The notes under the pieces were generated by a model, which saw only the letters and a list, made by a program, of their open reading frames with translations, was not told the DNA's origin and did not search any database. A program made the position numbers and the translations under genes. Positions 1 through 4,536 of a stretch of 7,414 nt of DNA are shown one piece after another; position 1 is the first letter of the stretch, and every line of letters begins with the position of its first letter. The stretch comes from Methylococcaceae bacterium UBA659 (GTDB taxonomy: Bacteria; Pseudomonadota; Gammaproteobacteria; Methylococcales; Methylomonadaceae). The stretch lies in NCBI GenBank assembly GCA_002299495.1, contig DBNZ01000082.1, forward strand, positions 13,224-20,637, in the 5' to 3' direction.

Positions 1-20
1 CGTTTGGCCACCGCCCTTAA

Positions 21-24
21 AGAG
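21..24 (+). promoter_or_regulatory. Shine-Dalgarno-like AGAG before the LOG-family gene
   Basis: AGAG, within a purine run AAAGAGA at 19-25, sits 6 nt upstream of the ATG at 31. It supports that start rather than the TTG at 4, for which the window shows no upstream sequence. The match is weak and the promoter lies outside the window. Confidence 0.5.
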
Positions 25-30
25 ACACCT

Positions 31-939
31 ATGACAAAAACAACCAAAATCCCTTGTGAAAGCTTGTTTCCTAGCGCTAAGCAAGATGCCTGTAATGTCT
101 ACTATGATGATGGCTGCCCTCAGAGCCATTCGCCTTCCTATCGCTTAGCCTATGATGATCTCGACTTCATAATGCGCGATGAGCTGCGACCAGTGCGGCT
201 ACAGTTGGAATTATTGAAGCCAGAAATCGCCCAAATGGAACACAATGTTCAGGCTACTGTCGTGATTTTTGGTAGCGCCAGGATCCATGAACCCAGCAGG
301 GCGGAGCATGAATTGCGGTGCGCCGAGCAAAATTTGGCCCTTAATCCCGATGATGCCCTATTGCAAGCGGCCTTAGCGAAGGCCCGCCGGATGCATGAGA
401 AAAGCAAATACTATCAGGAAGCCCGGCAATTAGGCTCGCTGATCACCGAAGACGCTAAACGTTTCCAACAACGCTTGTTAGTGGTGACCGGAGGCGGCCC
501 TGGGATCATGGAAGCGGCTAACCGGGGCGCTGCGGATGCGGGTGGGAAAAGCATGGGGTTAAATATCGTATTGCCCAGTGAACAGGGTCCGAACCGGTAC
601 GTTTCCCCCGAGTTGTGTTTTCAATTCCATTATTTTGCCATCAGGAAAATGCATTTTTTGATGCGCGCCATCGCGTTAGTGATTTTTCCGGGAGGGTATG
701 GCACGTTAGATGAATTGTTCGAGGCCTTGACGTTAATACAGACTCAAAAAATACGCCGTATCCCGGTGATTTTGTTTGGTAAATCGTATTGGGACAAAAT
801 CATCAATTTTGACGCCCTGGTTATGGAAGGGGTGATTTCCGCCAGCGACCGCAGCCTGGTGCGTTACGCCGAAACGGCGGAGCAAGCTTGGAAAATGATT
901 TTGGAGGATTATAGTTTTGACAACGAGGCGGATGGCTAG
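31..939 (+). CDS. LOG-family (TIGR00730-type) Rossmann-fold nucleotide phosphoribohydrolase-like protein
   Basis: This 302-residue protein belongs to the LOG / former 'lysine decarboxylase-like' family. Characterised members cleave nucleoside 5'-monophosphates to a free base and ribose 5-phosphate (cytokinin activation in plants, nucleotide salvage in bacteria). Visible motifs, numbered from the ATG at 31, are the first Rossmann strand and turn GSAR (81-84), a glycine-rich GGGPGIMEAANRGA (154-167), the catalytic-type Arg in AIRK (R205), and the family signature PGGYGTLDE (220-228) with its catalytic Glu at 228. It is longer than classical LOG proteins (about 180-220 residues). There is an N-terminal region of about 75 residues and a charged helical insertion at about 88-135. 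No signal peptide or membrane segment is seen, so it is probably cytoplasmic. The ATG at 31 is preferred over an upstream in-frame TTG at 4 because AGAG lies 6 nt before it. The gene converges on the nuclease gene, 18 nt away. The family call is firm, but the substrate is unknown. Confidence 0.9.
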   Translation: MTKTTKIPCESLFPSAKQDACNVYYDDGCPQSHSPSYRLAYDDLDFIMRDELRPVRLQLELLKPEIAQMEHNVQATVVIFGSARIHEPSRAEHELRCAEQNLALNPDDALLQAALAKARRMHEKSKYYQEARQLGSLITEDAKRFQQRLLVVTGGGPGIMEAANRGAADAGGKSMGLNIVLPSEQGPNRYVSPELCFQFHYFAIRKMHFLMRAIALVIFPGGYGTLDELFEALTLIQTQKIRRIPVILFGKSYWDKIINFDALVMEGVISASDRSLVRYAETAEQAWKMILEDYSFDNEADG

Positions 940-957
940 GGAGCGATGCCGCTGCGG
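940..957. other. 18-nt convergent junction between the LOG-family gene and the nuclease gene
   Basis: Two stop codons face each other across 18 nt. The junction contains only a three-base CCG/CGG palindrome and no T-tract on either strand, so I cannot call an intrinsic terminator. Transcripts from the two sides probably overlap at their 3' ends unless Rho acts here. Confidence 0.5.
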
Positions 958-1836
958 TTAACGGGCTGCTTCTTGTAAGCGCCAAGTCCCGCTGTCTTTG
1001 GCCGCTTCCAAGTCCTTCTCAATCTTGTCATCCAGTTTGGGAAAAAAATCCAGCCCGGTTTTTGCCTCTATCGTGTCGATATCGGTCAGGTATTGCTCTA
1101 AAGGCTCTTTGCCGTTGACGGACTGTGGCACCAAAAAAGCCAGCGCGGTGAGTCTTTCCGGCCCGGCTTGGGCGACATAGATTTTGTAAAAAGCGTCCGG
1201 CACTTCCACCGCCCAAGATGATTTAAGCCGTTCGATGCGGTGGTCAAAGACCGGACCTGTAAGCACCCATATTTCCCCAAAGTGGCGGGTAAACCGATCG
1301 ACTTCAAGGGCTTCTAGGCGTTGCCATAATTTCTGGTTGAGGTTGGCTTTTTGCGGTGTAATGTTGGTCATCAGAAAACTGTCGGCTTGCGCCGTTGCGC
1401 CGTATAAACGGCTCATGGCGTAGTTCGGCGCCATGTGGCCGCGGTCATAGCCGCTGCCGCTATAGCTGTCGTGGTTGATGAGCGGCAATGCCCGCCAGTC
1501 GGGGCTGAAATAGTTTAAGCGTTTTAAGTTGGGCGCATTGTCCTGGATGGGTTTCAGTTTATACATGACCCAAAGGGGATTGCCCCGTAAGTCGGAATAC
1601 CCCAGGATAAAGCCTTCATTACGCAAGACCCTAAACCAATGGCTAACATCCCGCCAATTTTGGGTTTCGGGTACGCCTTGGAAAACCATGGGTGGACGGG
1701 CGATGGTTACTTCATAAGCATACCAGCCACCGGTCAGCGCAAACGCCCCCCAGAACAGGGAAGGATTCCGCCAGAGTAGTTGGCAAAGGGCGAAGATTCG
1801 TTTCAGCGAATGGATATTGCGTCTAGTCCGTGGCAT
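958..1836 (-). CDS. DNA/RNA non-specific endonuclease (NUC1/EndoG family), N-terminally membrane-anchored
   Basis: This 292-residue protein is a beta-beta-alpha-metal sugar-non-specific nuclease related to Serratia nuclease and mitochondrial EndoG. The catalytic set is complete. DRGH is at 131-134, with His134 as general base and Arg132. The downstream NITPQ...LNQKLWQRLE block supplies Asn158, the Mg2+-binding Asn167 and Glu175; by motif spacing these correspond to Serratia nuclease H89, N110, N119 and E127. The N-terminus is basic (RTRR..K.R), followed by a hydrophobic stretch at about 27-42. It therefore looks like an uncleaved signal anchor placing the catalytic domain outside the inner membrane; no convincing signal-peptidase site is seen. 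It is the last gene of the sucA-sucB-lpd-like operon, starting 13 nt after the E3-like stop. It has no clear Shine-Dalgarno (the spacer contains no GGAG-like run), so translation probably depends on coupling. No inhibitor gene is seen beside it. Fold and activity are likely; its biological role is unknown. Confidence 0.92.
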   Translation of the reverse strand: MPRTRRNIHSLKRIFALCQLLWRNPSLFWGAFALTGGWYAYEVTIARPPMVFQGVPETQNWRDVSHWFRVLRNEGFILGYSDLRGNPLWVMYKLKPIQDNAPNLKRLNYFSPDWRALPLINHDSYSGSGYDRGHMAPNYAMSRLYGATAQADSFLMTNITPQKANLNQKLWQRLEALEVDRFTRHFGEIWVLTGPVFDHRIERLKSSWAVEVPDAFYKIYVAQAGPERLTALAFLVPQSVNGKEPLEQYLTDIDTIEAKTGLDFFPKLDDKIEKDLEAAKDSGTWRLQEAAR

Positions 1837-1849
1837 TCGTAGCAGGCGG

Positions 1850-3295
1850 TTAAGGCAGGTAAAGGGTGCCCTTTTTTAACCCAAGCGCCGCCTCGTGTAG
1901 GGCTTCAGACAAAGTGGGATAAATATGGGTGGTTTTGGCAAGGTCTTCACTGCTGGCCGAAAATTCCATGGCCAATACCGCTTCGGCGATCATTTCCGAC
2001 GCACCCGCCCCGATAATATGCACACCTAGGATGCTGTCGTTTTCGGCATGGGTGATAATTTTCACCATGCCTTCGGTTTTGCCTGTCGCTTGTGCCCTAG
2101 GTATGGCGTTGAAGGGGGATACGCCCATCTTTATCGGGGTGCCCATGGCCCTTAAGGTTTGCTCGTTTGAGCCTACCCAGGCAATTTCCGGGTCGGTATG
2201 GATGACGCTGGGCATGGTGCGGTAGTTGAGCTCGCCATGCAGACCGGCAATTTGCTCGGCCACAAATTGGCCTTCCTCAATGCCTTTGTGGGCCAGCATG
2301 GGACCAAGCAGGGTCAAGTCACCGATGGCGTAGACTCCAGGTAGGTTAGTCCGGCATTTTTCATCGACATGGACATAGCCGTTTTCATCTAGGAGTAAAT
2401 TGGCCTCCGGGTCGGCGAGATTTTCGGTGTTAGGTTTGCGCCCTGAGGCGACGATGAGCTGGTCGGCGCGAAGGGTTTGGGTGCCTTCTTGGTCTTTGTA
2501 TTCGATGATGACTTTATTGCCACTCTTTTTGGCGGAGATGACCCGCGCCCCTAAGCGCATGTCCAGGCCTTGTTGCTGAAAGATACGGAAGCCCTCCCGG
2601 GAAATTTGTTGGTCGGTCAGGGGCAGAAATTCTTCTTGTGCATCCAATAAAACCGTGTCGGAACCTAACCTGTGCCAAATGCTGGCCAGCTCCAATCCAA
2701 CCACGCCGGCGCCAATGATGGCCAGTTTTTTGGGTGTTTCGGTCAAATTTAGCGCGGTAAACGAATCAATGATACCGTCATGGTCAATTTTGACTTGGGG
2801 AAGCGTCAGTGGTGAGGAGCCGGTGGCCAGGACGATATGCGTGGCCGTTAGAGTGGCCGGGGTCGGTTTTGCCTCGGCAAGGCCGGTCAAGGCGATTTGT
2901 TTGTGGTTAAGCAACTTGGCGCGGGCTTGAAACTGGTCGATCTTATGGTGCTTGAAAAGTTTGCCGATGGTGTTGCTTAATTTGTTGATAATGGCGTTTT
3001 TATGGGCGACCATTTGGCCAATGTCGATGCGGATATTGTCAGCGGCGATGCCATGCCGGGCGATGCCGTGCCGGAGTTGATGGAAGGTTTTTGCCGATTC
3101 CAACAGGGTGATGGAAGCCACGCAACCCGCATTCACATGGGCCCCACCTAAGGCGTGAAGGCCGTCTTGACCACGCCAACTGTCTATGCACGCCGTTTTC
3201 AAGCCGAGTTGCGCGGCACGGATAGCACACGAATAGCCAGCGGGGCCGGCTCCGACGACGATGACGTCATATTGGCTGGTTTTTTTTGTGGTCAT
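1850..3295 (-). CDS. lpd: Dihydrolipoyl dehydrogenase (E3)-like flavoprotein with a degenerate redox site
   Basis: By position (third gene after sucA-sucB), length (481 residues) and fold, this is an E3-type pyridine nucleotide-disulfide oxidoreductase, normally the enzyme that reoxidises E2-bound dihydrolipoamide with NAD+. Visible elements are the FAD dinucleotide motif GAGPAG (15-20) with an acidic strand end (D38), the NAD motif GAGVVG (195-200) with D218 favouring NAD(H), the second FAD contact AIGD (323-326), and a C-terminal dimerisation domain ending PTLSEALHEAAL (460-471). The chemistry is disrupted. The expected GGTCLNVGCIPSK is GGAHVNAGCVASI (50-62), so the first redox Cys is His53, only Cys58 remains, and the Pro and flavin-proximal Lys are Ala60 and Ile62. 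The catalytic His before Pro-Thr-Leu-Ser-Glu is Tyr459, although Glu464 is kept. Other cysteines (23, 37, 314) are not at the expected disulfide site. The frame is open and full length, arguing against a pseudogene. The start lies 2 nt after the sucB stop with no Shine-Dalgarno, so it is probably translationally coupled. The family is certain; true E3 activity is doubtful, so the symbol reflects homology only. Confidence 0.9.
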   Translation of the reverse strand: MTTKKTSQYDVIVVGAGPAGYSCAIRAAQLGLKTACIDSWRGQDGLHALGGAHVNAGCVASITLLESAKTFHQLRHGIARHGIAADNIRIDIGQMVAHKNAIINKLSNTIGKLFKHHKIDQFQARAKLLNHKQIALTGLAEAKPTPATLTATHIVLATGSSPLTLPQVKIDHDGIIDSFTALNLTETPKKLAIIGAGVVGLELASIWHRLGSDTVLLDAQEEFLPLTDQQISREGFRIFQQQGLDMRLGARVISAKKSGNKVIIEYKDQEGTQTLRADQLIVASGRKPNTENLADPEANLLLDENGYVHVDEKCRTNLPGVYAIGDLTLLGPMLAHKGIEEGQFVAEQIAGLHGELNYRTMPSVIHTDPEIAWVGSNEQTLRAMGTPIKMGVSPFNAIPRAQATGKTEGMVKIITHAENDSILGVHIIGAGASEMIAEAVLAMEFSASSEDLAKTTHIYPTLSEALHEAALGLKKGTLYLP

Positions 3296-3297
3296 GG

Positions 3298-4536
3298 CTA
3301 GATATTAAGCAGTAAATGGGCGGGTGATTCCAAGCATTCTTTGATGGTGACTAAAAATTGCACGGCTTCGCGGCCGTCGACTAGGCGGTGGTCATAGGAC
3401 AAGGCCAGGTACATGACCGGCCTGATGACGAGCTGGCCGTTTTCCACCACCGGACGTTCCTTGATCGCGTGCATGCCTAAAATGGCGCATTGTGGCGGAT
3501 TGAGGATGGGTGTCGATAACATGGAGCCAAACACGCCGCCATTGGTGATGGTAAAAGTGCCGCCTTTTAGGTCGTCGTAGCTTAAGGTGCCGGCCCGGGC
3601 TTTTTCCCCGTAGTCGATAATGCTTTTCTCGATGCCAGCAAAATCCAGCTGGTCGGCGTCTTTGATGACCGGCACGATCAGCCCGCGCGGGGTGCTGATG
3701 GCGATGCCCATGTCGTAATAGCCATGATAGATAATGTCGTTGCCGTCGATGGAAGCGTTGATGGCCGGGAATTTTTTTAAGGCTTCGATCGAAGCCTTGA
3801 CGAAAAACGACATGAAGCCCAATTTCACGGCGTGTTTTTGTTCAAAACGGGTTTTGTATTGGTTGCGTAAGTCCATGACATTGTGCATGTCCACTTCGTT
3901 GAAAGTGGTCAGCATGGCCGCATTTTGCTGGGCTTGCAATAACCGTTCGGCAATTTTTGCCCGTAGCCGGGTCATCGGCACACGTTGTTCGGGGCGCAAG
4001 TTGGAGCTGTCCGGCGTGGCTGTTTCGGCAAAAGATGCTGGACGGGGCGCGGGCTGAACTTCAACTAAACGGGCGGGCGGTTGTGCCGGCGGGGCGGCCG
4101 GGCTGTGTGTGCTGATGTGCGCCAAAATATCGGTTTTGGTCAAACGGCCACTCTTACCCGTACCCGTTATTTCAGCCGGATTTAAAGCATTTTCATTGAC
4201 TAAGCGTCTTACGGAGGGGCTTAAGGGCGCCTCTCCTGTTTTCTGCGTGGCTTCGGCGCTGGCCGGCGTGGCTGTGGCGGTCGGTGGTACATCGGCCGAC
4301 CCTGTTTCCAGTAGGGCGAGAATGTCCCCGCCGGTGACGATGGAGCCATTGGGTTTTAGGATTTGCGCCAAAACACCCGATGATGGCGCAGGGACTTCCA
4401 AAACGACTTTGTCTGTTTCAAGGTCCACCAAATTGTCATTTTTGTTGATACGGTCACCGGCCTGTTTATGCCAACTGATCAAGGTGGCATCTGCGACAGA
4501 TTCGGGTAAGGGAGGGGCTTTGACTTCAATGCTCAT
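3298..4536 (-). CDS. sucB: Dihydrolipoyllysine-residue succinyltransferase, E2 of 2-oxoglutarate dehydrogenase
   Basis: This is the E2 core of the 2-oxoglutarate dehydrogenase complex. It takes the succinyl group from E1 on a swinging lipoyl arm and passes it to CoA. The 412 residues are the usual length for a SucB with one lipoyl domain. The order is: lipoyl domain (about 2-77) with lipoylated Lys43 in the ETDK motif (40-43); an Ala/Pro-rich linker; the peripheral subunit-binding domain (about 104-141, SPSVRRLVNE...GKSGRLTKTDI); a second Ala/Pro-rich linker (about 143-178); and the catalytic domain (about 183-412). That domain carries TITNGGVFGS (329-338) and the acyltransferase motif SYDHRLVDG (380-388) with His383 and Asp387. 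TITNGGVFGSMLSTPILNPPQ is the SucB rather than PDH-E2 style. The ATG overlaps the sucA stop as ATGA, and AGGAA (4544-4548) lies 7 nt upstream. All functional residues look intact, including the E3-docking domain, which contrasts with the neighbouring degenerate E3-like gene. Confidence 0.97.
   Translation of the reverse strand: MSIEVKAPPLPESVADATLISWHKQAGDRINKNDNLVDLETDKVVLEVPAPSSGVLAQILKPNGSIVTGGDILALLETGSADVPPTATATPASAEATQKTGEAPLSPSVRRLVNENALNPAEITGTGKSGRLTKTDILAHISTHSPAAPPAQPPARLVEVQPAPRPASFAETATPDSSNLRPEQRVPMTRLRAKIAERLLQAQQNAAMLTTFNEVDMHNVMDLRNQYKTRFEQKHAVKLGFMSFFVKASIEALKKFPAINASIDGNDIIYHGYYDMGIAISTPRGLIVPVIKDADQLDFAGIEKSIIDYGEKARAGTLSYDDLKGGTFTITNGGVFGSMLSTPILNPPQCAILGMHAIKERPVVENGQLVIRPVMYLALSYDHRLVDGREAVQFLVTIKECLESPAHLLLNI

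Noticed and set aside
4..30. TTG at 4 as the start of the LOG-family protein
   Set aside because: The ATG at 31 has an AGAG at proper spacing, and the nine extra residues show no conserved feature.
867..879. Perfect hairpin CGCCG-AAA-CGGCG near the end of the LOG-family gene, considered as a terminator for the nuclease operon
   Set aside because: It lies inside coding sequence and no T-tract follows on either strand. The stem is only five base pairs.
1929..2930. Two plus-strand open frames (98 and 91 codons) opposite the E3-like gene
   Set aside because: They mirror the conserved E3 coding strand, show no family resemblance and have no plausible start signals.
1850..3295. The E3-like gene as a pseudogene
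   Set aside because: The frame is open over the full family length, FAD and NAD motifs are intact, and the substitutions are concentrated at catalytic positions instead of being scattered stops or frameshifts. Loss of selection cannot be fully excluded without relatives.
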